Shown: positions 1-7,635, counted from the stretch's first letter. The stretch is 33,444 nt of DNA from CAZXNF01 sp050741255 (GCA_050741255.1 JBOIEQ010000035.1:1-33444), one strand, 5' to 3'. The notes: a model not told the origin generated them from the letters alone. Made by a program: numbers and translations.

Positions 1-2
1 GC

Positions 3-257
3 GACGTACTGAGCGCCTACGCGCGCGCGGCGGAAGCGGCCGGCGACCATCGCAGCGGCGCCGCCGCCTGGCTGCAGGCCGCGCTGGTCCCGGCGTCGTC
101 GTCGAACGACGCCGGCGCGCTGCGGCTCAGGGCCGCGCAGGCGCTCGCGCGCGCGGGTCTGCGGGAGGATGCCCGCGCCCAGTACGAATGGCTGCTGAAG
201 AACGGCAAGGATGCAGCGACGTTGGACGCGGCGCGACGGGAACTGCAGAAACTCTGA
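3..257 (+). CDS. C-terminal end of a TPR-like (tetratricopeptide) protein, cut by the window edge
   Basis: An open frame runs from the left edge (first full codon at base 3) to TGA at 255-257, giving 84 visible residues. The peptide is Ala/Arg/Leu-rich and almost certainly helical, with two helix-turn-helix-like units (around AYARAAEAAGDHRSGAA and AQALARAGLREDARAQYEWL). That spacing is typical of tetratricopeptide or related alpha-solenoid repeats, which act as protein-protein interaction scaffolds. The N-terminus and any signal peptide lie outside the window, so function and location cannot be given. It converges on the leftward Bug gene with only 21 bases between them. The TPR reading rests on pattern rather than an exact motif. 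Confidence 0.6.
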   Translation, partial: DVLSAYARAAEAAGDHRSGAAAWLQAALVPASSSNDAGALRLRAAQALARAGLREDARAQYEWLLKNGKDAATLDAARRELQKL

Positions 258-278
258 GCGCGGCGTTTGCGGCCGGCG

Positions 279-1271
279 TCATTCCGGCTTGACGCCGACC
301 GCCTTCACGATCTTGCCCCACTTCGCACTTTCCGTCTGGATATAGGCGCCGAATTCCTCGGGCGTGCTGCCGGCGGCTTCCGCGCCGCTGTCCTGCATGC
401 GCTGTTTGACGTCCGGCAGCTTGATGATCTGCGTCACGTCGTCGTTCACCTTGACGACGATCTCCCTGCGCACGCCTTTCGGCGCGAGGATGCCGAGCCA
501 GTTGATCACCTCGTAGCCCGGCAGTCCCGATTCCGCCATCGTCGGCAGTTCCGGCACCGAGGGCGAGCGTTTGAGTCCGGTCACCGCCAGCGCGCGCAGT
601 TTGCCGGCGCGTGCCTGCGGTAACGCCGAGGTCAGGCTGTCCCACATGATGCCCACCTGGCCCGACAGCAGATCGGTCATCGCCGGGGCGCTGCCCTTGT
701 ACGGGATGTGCGCGAGGTCCGTGTTCGTCCGCGCCTTGAACAGCTCGCCGCCGAGATGCGAGATGGTGCCGGTGCCGGAGGAGGCGAAGTTGAGCGTGCC
801 GGGCCGCGCCTTCGCCAGCGCGATCAGTTCCTTCAGGTTCTTCACCGGCAGCGAGGGATGCACGACGAGGATGTTTTGCGTATCCACCGCGCGGATCACG
901 GGCTGGAAGTCGGCCTCGTCGTAGGCGAGCTTCGCGTACACGTGCGGGCCCACCGCGAGCACGCTGGTGCCGGCCCAGACGAGCGTGTAGCCGTCCGGCG
1001 CCGCCTTGGAGGCGAGTTCCATGCCGATCTGCCCGCCCGCGCCGGGCCGGTTGTCGATGATGGCCTGCTGCTTCCAGCGCTCGGTGAGTTTCTGGCCGAT
1101 GATGCGCGCATGCGTGTCGATGTTGCCGCCGGGCGGGAAGGGCACGACGAAGCGCACCGCCTTGGCGGGGTAAGCCACGGCCGCGGCGGGGGTTTGGGCG
1201 AGGGCCGGCAGCGCGCAGGCGATGCCCTGAAACAGCACGCAGGCCGCACCGGCTTTGAAGCGAACATTCAT
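279..1271 (-). CDS. Bug-type (TTT family) periplasmic solute-binding protein
   Basis: A 330-residue extracytoplasmic binding protein of the Bug/TctC family, which captures small carboxylates in the periplasm for a tripartite tricarboxylate transporter. The start was set at the ATG at 1269-1271 because it places a signal peptide first (MNVRFKAGAACVLFQGIA, then an ALPALAQ cleavage region). An upstream in-frame ATG would add 48 Arg-rich residues. After the signal come the family landmarks: YPAKAVRFVVPFPPGGNID (family Asp retained), IIDNRPGAGG, APDGYTL, VVHPSLPVK, LAHIPYKGSAPA and LRALAVTG. It lies 83 bases downstream of the GntR regulator on the same strand and may be cotranscribed. No TctA/TctB is present, so the partner is elsewhere. 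The ligand is unknown. Confidence 0.93.
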   Translation of the reverse strand: MNVRFKAGAACVLFQGIACALPALAQTPAAAVAYPAKAVRFVVPFPPGGNIDTHARIIGQKLTERWKQQAIIDNRPGAGGQIGMELASKAAPDGYTLVWAGTSVLAVGPHVYAKLAYDEADFQPVIRAVDTQNILVVHPSLPVKNLKELIALAKARPGTLNFASSGTGTISHLGGELFKARTNTDLAHIPYKGSAPAMTDLLSGQVGIMWDSLTSALPQARAGKLRALAVTGLKRSPSVPELPTMAESGLPGYEVINWLGILAPKGVRREIVVKVNDDVTQIIKLPDVKQRMQDSGAEAAGSTPEEFGAYIQTESAKWGKIVKAVGVKPE

Positions 1272-1354
1272 GGCGGGGATCCGAACTCCGTGATCATGGG
1301 AAGAGACCGGGAATAAAGCAGAAACCGTACCCAAAGGGGCGCGGGCCGTGCGTG

Positions 1355-2164
1355 TCAGCGCGGCGCGCCTTTCCACAGATCGCTGACGTACTCGTGGGCT
1401 TCGGTATCGACCCAACTCTTGCGCAGTTCGACCGGCGCGTCGTGGTAGGTGTAGGCGATGCGCCGGATGAACAGCACCGGCGCGCGCGCCTTCACCCCGA
1501 GGATCGCGGCCACGTCCGCGTCCGCCGGCACCGCCGACAGGCGCTCGCTGATGCGCACCACGTTGATGCGGTAGCGCGCTTCGTACAGGCCGTAGATCGT
1601 GCCGTCGCGTCCGCGCAGCGCGGCTTCGTCGAGGCCGGGAAAGCGCTCGGCCGGAATCGTGATGTCGTCCAGCACCACCGGCTTGCCGGAGAGCGTCAGC
1701 ACGTTGCGTATCGTGCAGATCCGCGCGCCCCGTTCCAGTCCCAGGGCGCGTTCCGCTTCCGGGTCGGCCCGGGCGCGGCGGAAGGCCAGCAGTTCGTGCG
1801 CGGGCAGTTCGCGCGGCCCTTCCTTGCCCGCGATGTGAAAAAAGTGGAAGGCCGCACGGTCCTCCGTGTGCGTGGCCACGAAGGTGCCTCGGCCCTGCTG
1901 TCGGACCAGGATCTGTTCCGCCACGAGTTCGTCAATGGCCTTGCGGATGGTGCCGATGGAGACCGCGAAGCGTTCGGCCAGCCGGGTCTCGCTCGGGATC
2001 GCCTCGCCGGACTTCCATTCGCCTTCCACCAGGCCGCGCGTCAGGCGCAGCTTCACTTCCTTGTAGAGCGGCTGGGTGGTCGGCAGGCCGGTGGTCAGGG
2101 CGTCGCCCTGCGGGCGTTGCGGCACTGCGGCAACCGGGACGGCGCTGGGCGGGCTACGATGCAT
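1355..2164 (-). CDS. GntR-family transcriptional regulator, HutC/UTRA type
   Basis: A 269-residue one-component regulator. The N-terminal winged helix lies at about residues 32-100, with the GntR signature IPSETRLAERFAVSIGTIRKA and the wing QQGRGTFVA. The C-terminal UTRA ligand domain lies at about 115-262 (DDITIPAERFPGLDEA, YRINVVRISERLSAV, APVLFIRRIAYTYHDAPVE). UTRA domains bind small effectors, often substrates or intermediates of the adjacent pathway. The gene is divergent from the SuyA/UxaA-like gene at 2335. The 170-base gap holds a palindrome (2199-2216) that is a candidate operator. The first ~25 residues are low-complexity, so the true start may be slightly downstream of the ATG used here. 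It most likely controls the central block, its own gene and the Bug gene behind it (inference). Confidence 0.93.
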   Translation of the reverse strand: MHRSPPSAVPVAAVPQRPQGDALTTGLPTTQPLYKEVKLRLTRGLVEGEWKSGEAIPSETRLAERFAVSIGTIRKAIDELVAEQILVRQQGRGTFVATHTEDRAAFHFFHIAGKEGPRELPAHELLAFRRARADPEAERALGLERGARICTIRNVLTLSGKPVVLDDITIPAERFPGLDEAALRGRDGTIYGLYEARYRINVVRISERLSAVPADADVAAILGVKARAPVLFIRRIAYTYHDAPVELRKSWVDTEAHEYVSDLWKGAPR

Positions 2165-2198
2165 GGCGCATTGTAGCAGTGCATGACGAAATTCATCT

Positions 2199-2216
2199 AG
2201 GTCATATAGTTGACCT
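2199..2216. promoter_or_regulatory. Palindromic candidate operator in the divergent regulator/lyase gap
   Basis: The sequence aggtca-tatagt-tgacct has perfect 6-base arms around a 6-base centre and lies between the divergently transcribed GntR gene and the SuyA/UxaA-like gene. Its right arm overlaps the -35-like TTGACC of the rightward promoter candidate, which is where a repressor would act. Which regulator binds is inferred only from position. The arms do not match the GTxTAxAC core often quoted for GntR-family sites, so this may be a different site type. Confidence 0.4.
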
Positions 2217-2238
2217 GGGTCTGGCGGGCCGCTAGCAT
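2210..2238 (+). promoter_or_regulatory. Candidate sigma70 promoter for the central block
   Basis: TTGACC at 2210-2215 (5 of 6 to TTGACA) is followed after exactly 17 bases by TAGCAT at 2233-2238 (4 of 6 to TATAAT). This predicts a transcript starting near 2245 with a leader of about 90 bases before the ATG at 2335. A purine-rich ribosome site (gagaggagag) precedes that ATG. No transcription data support it. Confidence 0.35.
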
Positions 2239-2334
2239 CAGCGCCCGTTCCTGGAACCCGGGCACCCGCAGTACGTCGGTCAGCATCCCGCCGTCGCGTC
2301 CCGTTGTTCGGCCCGCATCTGAGAGGAGAGCCGC

Positions 2335-2616
2335 ATGATTCATTTCGTATTGCACAGCCCGAAGGACACCGTCGCGGTGGTCGTCGTCGAAGGGGTTACG
2401 GCCGGACAGGACCTCACCGGCTGGATCATGGACGAGGACCGCATGATCAACGTCAAAGCCCAAAGCGACATCCCGATCGGCCACAAGCTGGCGGTCAAGG
2501 ACCTCAAGTCCGGCGACACCGTCATCAAGTACGGCGAGGACATGGGCAAGACCATCGCCGACATCAAGGCCGGCGCGCACGCGCACGTCCACAACATCAA
2601 GACCAAGCGCTGGTAG
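2335..2616 (+). CDS. UxaA-family lyase small subunit (SAF domain), SuyA-like
   Basis: A 93-residue stand-alone SAF domain, the small N-terminal part of altronate/galactarate dehydratases and of (2R)-sulfolactate sulfo-lyase. Family landmarks are DTVAVVVVEGV, IPIGHKLAVKDLKSGD, VIKYGEDMG and the C-terminal AGAHAHVHN. In SuyAB the two parts are separate proteins of roughly 8-10 and 42 kDa, and this gene and the next have those sizes. SuyAB cleaves (2R)-3-sulfolactate to pyruvate and sulfite in the cytoplasm. The strong ribosome site gagaggagag supports the start. The gene is first in the rightward block and 9 bases from its partner. UxaA family membership is clear. The SuyA reading depends on the large subunit and on neighbours (TauE-type exporter, ComA- and ComC-family genes). 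A sugar-acid dehydratase is the main alternative. Confidence 0.9.
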   Translation: MIHFVLHSPKDTVAVVVVEGVTAGQDLTGWIMDEDRMINVKAQSDIPIGHKLAVKDLKSGDTVIKYGEDMGKTIADIKAGAHAHVHNIKTKRW

Positions 2617-2625
2617 GAGCGAACC

Positions 2626-3801
2626 ATGACCACCGTCAACAGCAAGACCACGTTCTGGGGCTACAAGCGCGAGAACGGCCGCGTCGGCGTGCGCAATCAC
2701 GTCATCATCCTGCCCGTCGACGATCTGTCGAACGCCGCCGCCGAAGCGGTGGCCCACGCCATTCCGGGTGCGATGGCGATCCCGCATCCGTACGGGCGCC
2801 TCCAGTTCGGCGCGGACCTCGACCTGCACTTCCGGACGCTGATCGGCGCGGGCTCGAACCCCAACGTCGCGGCCGTCGTCGTCATCTGTATCGAGGAAGG
2901 CTGGGCCAAGAAGGTGGTCGACGGCATCGCCAAGACCGGCAAGCCCGTCACCGGCTTCGGCATCGAGCTGCACGGCGACCACGACACCATTTTTCGCGCC
3001 TCCAAGGTCGCCAAGGAATACGTGCAGTGGGCCTCCGAGCTGCAGCGCGTCGAATGCCCGATCAGCGACCTGTGGGTCTCGACCAAGTGCGGCGAGTCCG
3101 ACACCACGTCCGGCTGCGGCGCCAATCCGACGGTCGGCAACGCGTTCGACAAGCTGGAACCGCTGGGCGTGACCATGGTGTTCGGCGAAACCACCGAGAT
3201 CACCGGCGGCGAAAAGATCGTCGCGGCGCGCTGCGCGACGCCCGAAGTCGCCAAGGATTTCATGGCCATGTTCGACCGCTACCAGGAACTCGTGGACCGT
3301 CACAAGACGAGCGACCTGTCCGATTCGCAGCCGACCAAGGGCAACATCGCCGGTGGCCTGACGACCATCGAGGAAAAGGCCCTCGGCAACATCCAGAAGA
3401 TCGGCAAGACCTGCAAGGTGATCGGCTGCATCGACAAGGCGGAAACGCCGACCAGGCCGGGCCTGTGGTTCATGGACTCGTCCTCCGCCGCCGCGGAGAT
3501 GGTGACGCTGTGCGCCGCCTCCGGCTACGTCGTGCACCTCTTCCCGACGGGGCAGGGCAACGTGATCGGCAATGCGATCCTGCCGGTCATCAAGCTGTGC
3601 GCGAACCCGCGCACCGTGCGCACGATGTCGGAACACATCGACCACGACTGCTCGGGCCTCCTGCAGCGCGAGAAGAACCTCGACCAGACCGGTGACGAAC
3701 TGCTGGAAGTGATGCTGCGCACCTGCAACGGCCGGCTGACCGCGGCGGAAGCGCTGGGGCATCGCGAGTTCGTGCTGACGCGTTTGTACGAATCCGCTTA
3801 A
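2626..3801 (+). CDS. UxaA-family lyase large subunit, SuyB-like ((2R)-sulfolactate sulfo-lyase candidate)
   Basis: A 391-residue catalytic subunit of the altronate/galactarate dehydratase C-terminal family. Recognisable segments are GYKRENGRVGVRNHVIILP (residues 12-30), IPHPYGRLQFG (52-62), the metal-site motif KCGESDTTSGCGANPTVGN (154-172, Cys155), VFGETTEITGGE, and the late DKAETPTRPGLWFMDS / PTGQGNVIGNAILPVIK. The RLQFG and CGESDTT wording matches my memory of SuyB better than that of sugar-acid dehydratases, where CGGSDGxSG is usual. The predicted reaction is (2R)-3-sulfolactate to pyruvate plus sulfite. The ribosome site taggagcg overlaps the stop of the small subunit gene, so the two are coupled. 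No hexuronate genes (uxaB, uxaC, kdgK) are nearby. Family certain; substrate moderately likely. Confidence 0.92.
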   Translation: MTTVNSKTTFWGYKRENGRVGVRNHVIILPVDDLSNAAAEAVAHAIPGAMAIPHPYGRLQFGADLDLHFRTLIGAGSNPNVAAVVVICIEEGWAKKVVDGIAKTGKPVTGFGIELHGDHDTIFRASKVAKEYVQWASELQRVECPISDLWVSTKCGESDTTSGCGANPTVGNAFDKLEPLGVTMVFGETTEITGGEKIVAARCATPEVAKDFMAMFDRYQELVDRHKTSDLSDSQPTKGNIAGGLTTIEEKALGNIQKIGKTCKVIGCIDKAETPTRPGLWFMDSSSAAAEMVTLCAASGYVVHLFPTGQGNVIGNAILPVIKLCANPRTVRTMSEHIDHDCSGLLQREKNLDQTGDELLEVMLRTCNGRLTAAEALGHREFVLTRLYESA

Positions 3802-3810
3802 AGCAAATCT

Positions 3811-3881
3811 GCCGCCAAGACGCCAAGGCCGCCAAGGGATTCATTACAAGATCTTCTTGGCGTTCTTGGCGTCTTGGCGGC
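3811..3881. repeat. Long inverted repeat, copy 1 of the gccaagacgccaagg family
   Basis: Arms 3811-3836 and 3856-3881 (26 bases each, 24 pairing) enclose a 19-base loop. The arm is built from short units of the type gccaagacg/ccaaggccg. It lies just after the stop of the SuyB-like gene and ends 25 bases before the ThDP-enzyme start, so it would form a stable hairpin in the message between the two. No T-run follows, so a classical terminator is unlikely. Related copies lie at 9556, 14661 and (divergent) 15389. Confidence 0.85.
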
Positions 3882-3906
3882 AAACTGGTTCTGAAGGGCG
3901 GTAACG

Positions 3907-5565
3907 ATGGGTGTGCAGAGAGGCGCTGACGTTCTCGCGCAGGCGCTGGCCGCCGCCGGCGCGCGCACGATCTTTTCGCTCTCCGGCAACCAGATCATGC
4001 CGGTCTACGACGCCGCGCTCGATGCCGGGCTGCGGCTGATCCACGTCCGCCACGAGGCCGCCGCCGTGCACATGGCGGATGCGTGGGCGCGCCTGAACGA
4101 TACGGTGGGGATTGCCCTGCTCACCGCGGGGCAGGGCCACACCAATGGTGTCGCCGCCCTGCCGACCGCGTGGTTCGCGGAATCGCCGGTGGTGATGCTG
4201 TCCGGTGCGGCGCCGCTGTCGCAGGCCGGCCGCGGCGCCTTCCAGGAAATGGACCAGCCTGCCATCGCTGCGCCGCTGGTCAAGGCCTCGTGGGCCGCGC
4301 AAAGCGCCGCCGGCCTCGGCGAAGATCTCGCGAAGGCGATCCGCCTCGCGCGCTCGGGCCGGCCGGGGCCCGTGCACATCAGCCTCCCGTTCGACGTGCT
4401 GGAAGAGAAGATCGCCGGCGTCGTGCCGCCGCCCGCCGCGGCGGCGTTCGCGCCCGTACCGCAGCCACCCGGCAAGGCCGATACGGCCAGCCTGCTGCAG
4501 CTGATCGCCGGCGCAAAACGTCCCCTGCTGATTACCGGGCCCGCGATGGCCAGCGCGCGCGGCCGTGCGCTCTGCACGAAGGCTGCCGCAGCGCTCGGCG
4601 TACCCGTCGTGTGCATGGAAAGCCCGCGTGGCGTGAATGATCCCTCGCTCGGCGCGTTCGCCGATGTGCTGAAGACCGCCGATCTCGTCGTGCTGCTCGG
4701 CAAACGGCCGGACTACACGCTGCGTTTCGGCCAGGCGCCGGCGCTCGCCGCGGACTGCCGCTTCGCGATCGTCGACCCGGAAACGAACGGTGTCGATGCG
4801 GCGAAGGCCTCGCTGGCGGGCGCAGCCTCGCGGGTCGTGTTCACCGCTGTCGCGGACACCGCGCCGGCGCTCGAAGCCCTGTGCAGCGGCGGTAAACGCC
4901 GCAGCGACGGCTGGATGGGCGAGGTTGCCTCGGCCATCGCGCACCGACCCGCCGCGTGGGCCACTCTGACGGGCGCTGACGCAGGCGTCCATCCCGTGCA
5001 GATCGGACGCGCAGTGCAGGGCTTTATCAATCAACAGCGCGAAGCCGTGTTCGTCGCCGACGGCGGCGAGTTCGGCCAGTGGGCGCAGGCCTGCGTGAGT
5101 GCGCCCGAGCGGGTGATCAACGGCGTCGGCGGCTCGATCGGCTCCGCGATTCCCTTTGCGTTCGCCGCGCGGGTCGCGCGACCGCAGGCGTCGGTCGTCG
5201 CGCTGCTGGGCGACGGCACCTTCGGTTTCCATCTCGCCGAATTCGACACGGCCGTGCGCGAGCGCGTGCCCTTCATCGCGGTGGTCGGCAACGACGCCTG
5301 CTGGAACGCCGAATATCAGATCCAGGTGAACACCTACGGTGCACCGCGCGCGCAGGGCTGCACGCTGCTGCCCACCCGCTACGATCGCGTCGTCGAGGCG
5401 CTCGGTGGTTTCGGCGAGCACGTCACGCGCGCGGAAGATTTGCCGGCCGCGCTCGAGCGCGCCGCGGCGTCCGGCTTGCCCGCGTGCATCAACGTCGCGC
5501 TGGACGGCAAACCCGCGCCGACCGTCTCGCGGACCGTGGCGCCCGCGGGCGCCGGCGCGCACTGA
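3907..5565 (+). CDS. ThDP-dependent enzyme of the acetolactate synthase / 2-oxoacid decarboxylase superfamily
   Basis: A 552-residue protein with the full three-domain layout. The N-terminal pyrimidine-binding domain (about 1-170) carries the cofactor-activating Glu at residue 50 (RHEAAAVHMADAWAR). A central domain spans about 190-325. The C-terminal pyrophosphate-binding domain (about 360-540) has the GDG...ND motif (GDGTFGF 435-441, ND at 462-463). Such enzymes decarboxylate 2-oxoacids or cleave or transfer 2-carbon units. Here a substrate such as sulfopyruvate would fit the neighbours (inference). The ComDE sulfopyruvate decarboxylase I know of lacks the central domain, so this is not a simple ComDE; Xsc-like, oxalyl-CoA-decarboxylase-like and acetolactate-synthase-like functions remain open. 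gaagggcgg precedes the ATG. The next gene begins 2 bases after the stop. Confidence 0.93.
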   Translation: MGVQRGADVLAQALAAAGARTIFSLSGNQIMPVYDAALDAGLRLIHVRHEAAAVHMADAWARLNDTVGIALLTAGQGHTNGVAALPTAWFAESPVVMLSGAAPLSQAGRGAFQEMDQPAIAAPLVKASWAAQSAAGLGEDLAKAIRLARSGRPGPVHISLPFDVLEEKIAGVVPPPAAAAFAPVPQPPGKADTASLLQLIAGAKRPLLITGPAMASARGRALCTKAAAALGVPVVCMESPRGVNDPSLGAFADVLKTADLVVLLGKRPDYTLRFGQAPALAADCRFAIVDPETNGVDAAKASLAGAASRVVFTAVADTAPALEALCSGGKRRSDGWMGEVASAIAHRPAAWATLTGADAGVHPVQIGRAVQGFINQQREAVFVADGGEFGQWAQACVSAPERVINGVGGSIGSAIPFAFAARVARPQASVVALLGDGTFGFHLAEFDTAVRERVPFIAVVGNDACWNAEYQIQVNTYGAPRAQGCTLLPTRYDRVVEALGGFGEHVTRAEDLPAALERAAASGLPACINVALDGKPAPTVSRTVAPAGAGAH

Positions 5566-5567
5566 AG

Positions 5568-6575
5568 ATGGCCAAGGTCGCGCTGCAGGAACTCTCGACG
5601 CTCGCGGCCCGCGCGCTCGTGCGCGCGGGCGCCTCCGTGGAGGCGGCGCACAGCACGGCGGATGGACTGGTGGCCGCCGACGCGCAGGGCCTCGGTTCGC
5701 ACGGCGTGTCGCGGCTGCCGCAGTACGCGGGGCACATCAAGAGTGGACGCGTGGACGGCCGGGCCGTGCCGAAGATCGTGCGCGAGAAGGGCGCCTGCGT
5801 GCTGGTGGACGCCGCCGACGGGCTCGCGTTTCCGGCCTGTGCGCTGGCGATCCGCGAGGCGGTTGCGCGGGCGCGCATACACGGCGTCGCCGTCGCCGGC
5901 GTCACCAACAGCTACCACTCGGGCGCCGCCGCGTTTCATCTCGAAGCGGCGGCACAGGCCGGCCTCGTCGGCTTCGCGTTCACCAATTCGCCCTCGGCGA
6001 TGCCCGCCGCGGGCGGCAAGCATGGGATCTTCGGCACCAATCCCATCGCCGCCGTGTTCCCGCGCCGCAACGCCACGCCGCTCGTGATCGATCTTTCGCT
6101 GTCCGAAGTCGCGCGCGGCAAGATCATGGTCGCGGCGCGCGACGGCAAGCCCATCCCCGAGGGCTGGGCCCTCGACAAGGCCGGCAATCCCACCACGGAC
6201 TCGAAGGCGGCCCTCGACGGCATGATGCTGCCGATGGGCGGCGTGAAGGGCGCGATGCTGGCGCTGGTCGTGGAACTGCTGTGCTGCGCGTTAACGGGGG
6301 CGCAGATGGGTTTCGAGGCGGACTCGTTCTTTTCGGAGCAGGGCAACCGCGCGCGCATCGGGCAGACGTTCTTCGTGATCGATCCCGGCGCACTGGCGGG
6401 CAATGACGTCTTCGCCGAACGCATCGAGACCCTCGTCGCGGAAATGCTGAAGGACGCGGGCGTGCGCCTGCCCGGCGAGCGCCGTGCGACGCTGGCGGCA
6501 GCGGCGGCGCGCGAGGGGGTCGAGATTCCCGATGCACTGCTGAAGCAGGTTCAGGCATTGGCCGGGGCCGCATGA
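5568..6575 (+). CDS. Ldh2/MdhC-family NAD(P)-dependent 2-hydroxyacid dehydrogenase (ComC-like candidate)
   Basis: A 335-residue member of the malate/L-lactate/ureidoglycolate dehydrogenase family, unrelated to classical Rossmann LDH/MDH. Landmarks are GSHGVSRLP with His45, VTNSYHSGAAAFHLE with His117 in the nucleotide/active site, FTNSPSAMPAAGG, IFGTNPIA, ARGKI and GVKGAMLALVVELL. The family includes ComC, which interconverts sulfolactate and sulfopyruvate with NAD(H), as well as malate and lactate dehydrogenases. The start is the ATG 2 bases after the ThDP gene; it has no ribosome site of its own, so translation is probably coupled. The stop overlaps the next start (ATGA). A role as sulfolactate or malate-type dehydrogenase is inferred from the company it keeps. 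The family call is firm. Confidence 0.92.
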   Translation: MAKVALQELSTLAARALVRAGASVEAAHSTADGLVAADAQGLGSHGVSRLPQYAGHIKSGRVDGRAVPKIVREKGACVLVDAADGLAFPACALAIREAVARARIHGVAVAGVTNSYHSGAAAFHLEAAAQAGLVGFAFTNSPSAMPAAGGKHGIFGTNPIAAVFPRRNATPLVIDLSLSEVARGKIMVAARDGKPIPEGWALDKAGNPTTDSKAALDGMMLPMGGVKGAMLALVVELLCCALTGAQMGFEADSFFSEQGNRARIGQTFFVIDPGALAGNDVFAERIETLVAEMLKDAGVRLPGERRATLAAAAAREGVEIPDALLKQVQALAGAA

Positions 6576-7288
6576 ACGAAATGCTCAAAGTCAGTCTCTG
6601 GCGCGGCCGCGAGGACGGCGCGCTGCAGACCTTCGAGGTGCCGCGCCGCGAGAGCCAGACCGTGCTGGATGTCGTGACCTACATTCAGCGCAGCCTCGAC
6701 CCCACGCTGTCGTACCGTTTCGCCTGCCGCGTCGGCATGTGCGGCTCCTGCGCGATGCAGGTCAACGGCCGCGCGCGCTGGACCTGCCGCACGCACGTCT
6801 CTAAAGTGCTGGACGGCGACGCGCTGGAAATCCGGCCGCTGTCGAACCTGCCCGTGGTGAAGGATCTCGTCACCGACATGGCGCCCTTCTTCGACAAGTG
6901 GGCAAAAGCCAAAGGCCAGTTCAAGGGCGACGCCACGCGCAAGGATGATTTCGCTGGCGTGCTGCCCGACTCTCCGATGCGCAAGCTCGCCAACGCCGCG
7001 GTCGAATGCATCGGCTGCGGCGTGTGCTACAGCGCCTGCGACGTCGTGAGCTGGAAGCCGGACTACCTCGGGCCCGCCGCGCTGAACCGCGCGTGGACGC
7101 TCGTCAACGACGAACGCGACACCGCGCAACGCGACCGTCTCGCGGCGGTCGCGGGCGACGCCGGCTGCCACGCCTGCCACACGCACATGAGCTGCACCGA
7201 GCAGTGCCCCAAGCAGTTGTCGCCGACCGCGTCGATCGCGGGACTCAAGCGCGCGGTTGCCGGCGCCGTGCTGAAGGGGAAACTGTGA
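6572..7288 (+). CDS. Succinate dehydrogenase/fumarate reductase-type iron-sulfur subunit (SdhB/FrdB-like)
   Basis: A 238-residue electron-transfer subunit. The N-terminal ferredoxin domain carries the [2Fe-2S] ligands Cys52, Cys57, Cys60 and Cys72 (FACRVGMCGSCAM...C). The C-terminal domain carries ECIGCGVCYSAC (Cys146/149/152/156) and CHACHTHMSCTEQCPK (Cys199, 202, 208, 212), the [4Fe-4S] and [3Fe-4S]/[4Fe-4S] sets. It would pass electrons from a flavoprotein to the membrane anchors encoded next. Unlike a housekeeping sdhCDAB operon, the flavoprotein gene is not adjacent; the only one in the window lies about 8.3 kb downstream at 15542. Both ends overlap neighbouring genes (ATGA with the dehydrogenase, GTGA with the anchor), so it belongs to that operon. 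The donor may be a succinate analogue (inference). Confidence 0.93.
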   Translation: MNEMLKVSLWRGREDGALQTFEVPRRESQTVLDVVTYIQRSLDPTLSYRFACRVGMCGSCAMQVNGRARWTCRTHVSKVLDGDALEIRPLSNLPVVKDLVTDMAPFFDKWAKAKGQFKGDATRKDDFAGVLPDSPMRKLANAAVECIGCGVCYSACDVVSWKPDYLGPAALNRAWTLVNDERDTAQRDRLAAVAGDAGCHACHTHMSCTEQCPKQLSPTASIAGLKRAVAGAVLKGKL

Positions 7289-7626
7289 GCGCCCGCACCC
7301 AGGTCTGGTTGTGGATCGCGCAGCGCGCCAGCGCCGCGGTGCTGGCGGTCTGCGTCCTCGTTCACCTCGTGCTCATGATCTACGCCGTGCGCGGCGGGCT
7401 GTCCGCCGGCGAAATCCTCGGCCGCACCCGCGGCAGCGTGGGCTGGCTCGCCTTCTACGGGGTGTTCGTGGCCGCCGTGGCCGTGCACGGGCCCATCGGC
7501 CTGCGCAACATCCTCACCGAGACCTTCGGCTGGCGCGGCGCGGGGCTCAACCTGCTGGTGCTCGTCACCGGCCTCGCGCTGCTCGGCTGGGGCGGGCGCG
7601 CCGTCTGGGCCGTGTTCGCCGCGTAA
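7285..7626 (+). CDS. SDH/FRD-type membrane anchor cytochrome b subunit 1
   Basis: The proposed start is GTG at 7285, overlapping the stop of the iron-sulfur subunit (GTGA), giving 113 residues. Three hydrophobic helices are visible, at about residues 14-32, 49-68 and 83-108. Histidines at VLVHLVLM and VAVHGPIGLRN sit inside the first two helices, as expected for haem b ligands in succinate dehydrogenase anchors. The protein would hold the iron-sulfur subunit on the inner membrane and pass electrons to quinone. Sequence similarity in this family is weak, so the call rests on topology, His placement and gene order. An in-frame extension upstream exists but lies wholly inside the iron-sulfur gene and is not credible. 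Confidence 0.82.
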   Translation: MSARTQVWLWIAQRASAAVLAVCVLVHLVLMIYAVRGGLSAGEILGRTRGSVGWLAFYGVFVAAVAVHGPIGLRNILTETFGWRGAGLNLLVLVTGLALLGWGGRAVWAVFAA

Positions 7627-7635
7627 GGCAAGACG

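Noticed and set aside
2197..3762. Long leftward open frame opposite the UxaA-family genes
   Set aside because: It is a GC-bias shadow: Arg/His/Asp-rich, no recognisable domain, and exactly opposite well-supported lyase genes.
2335..3801. Hexuronate/altronate catabolism
   Set aside because: No uronate isomerase, altronate oxidoreductase or KDG kinase nearby; motif wording favours a SuyB-like protein.
3856..3881. Rho-independent terminator at repeat copy 1
   Set aside because: The hairpin is strong but no T-run follows on either strand.
3844..5562. Long leftward open frame opposite the ThDP enzyme
   Set aside because: Low-complexity Arg/Gly/Ala translation; the rightward frame has clear ThDP motifs.
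5079..5567. N-terminal extension of the Ldh2-family gene
   Set aside because: It lies inside the ThDP gene in another frame and encodes non-homologous Arg-rich sequence; the ATG at 5568 gives the full family domain.
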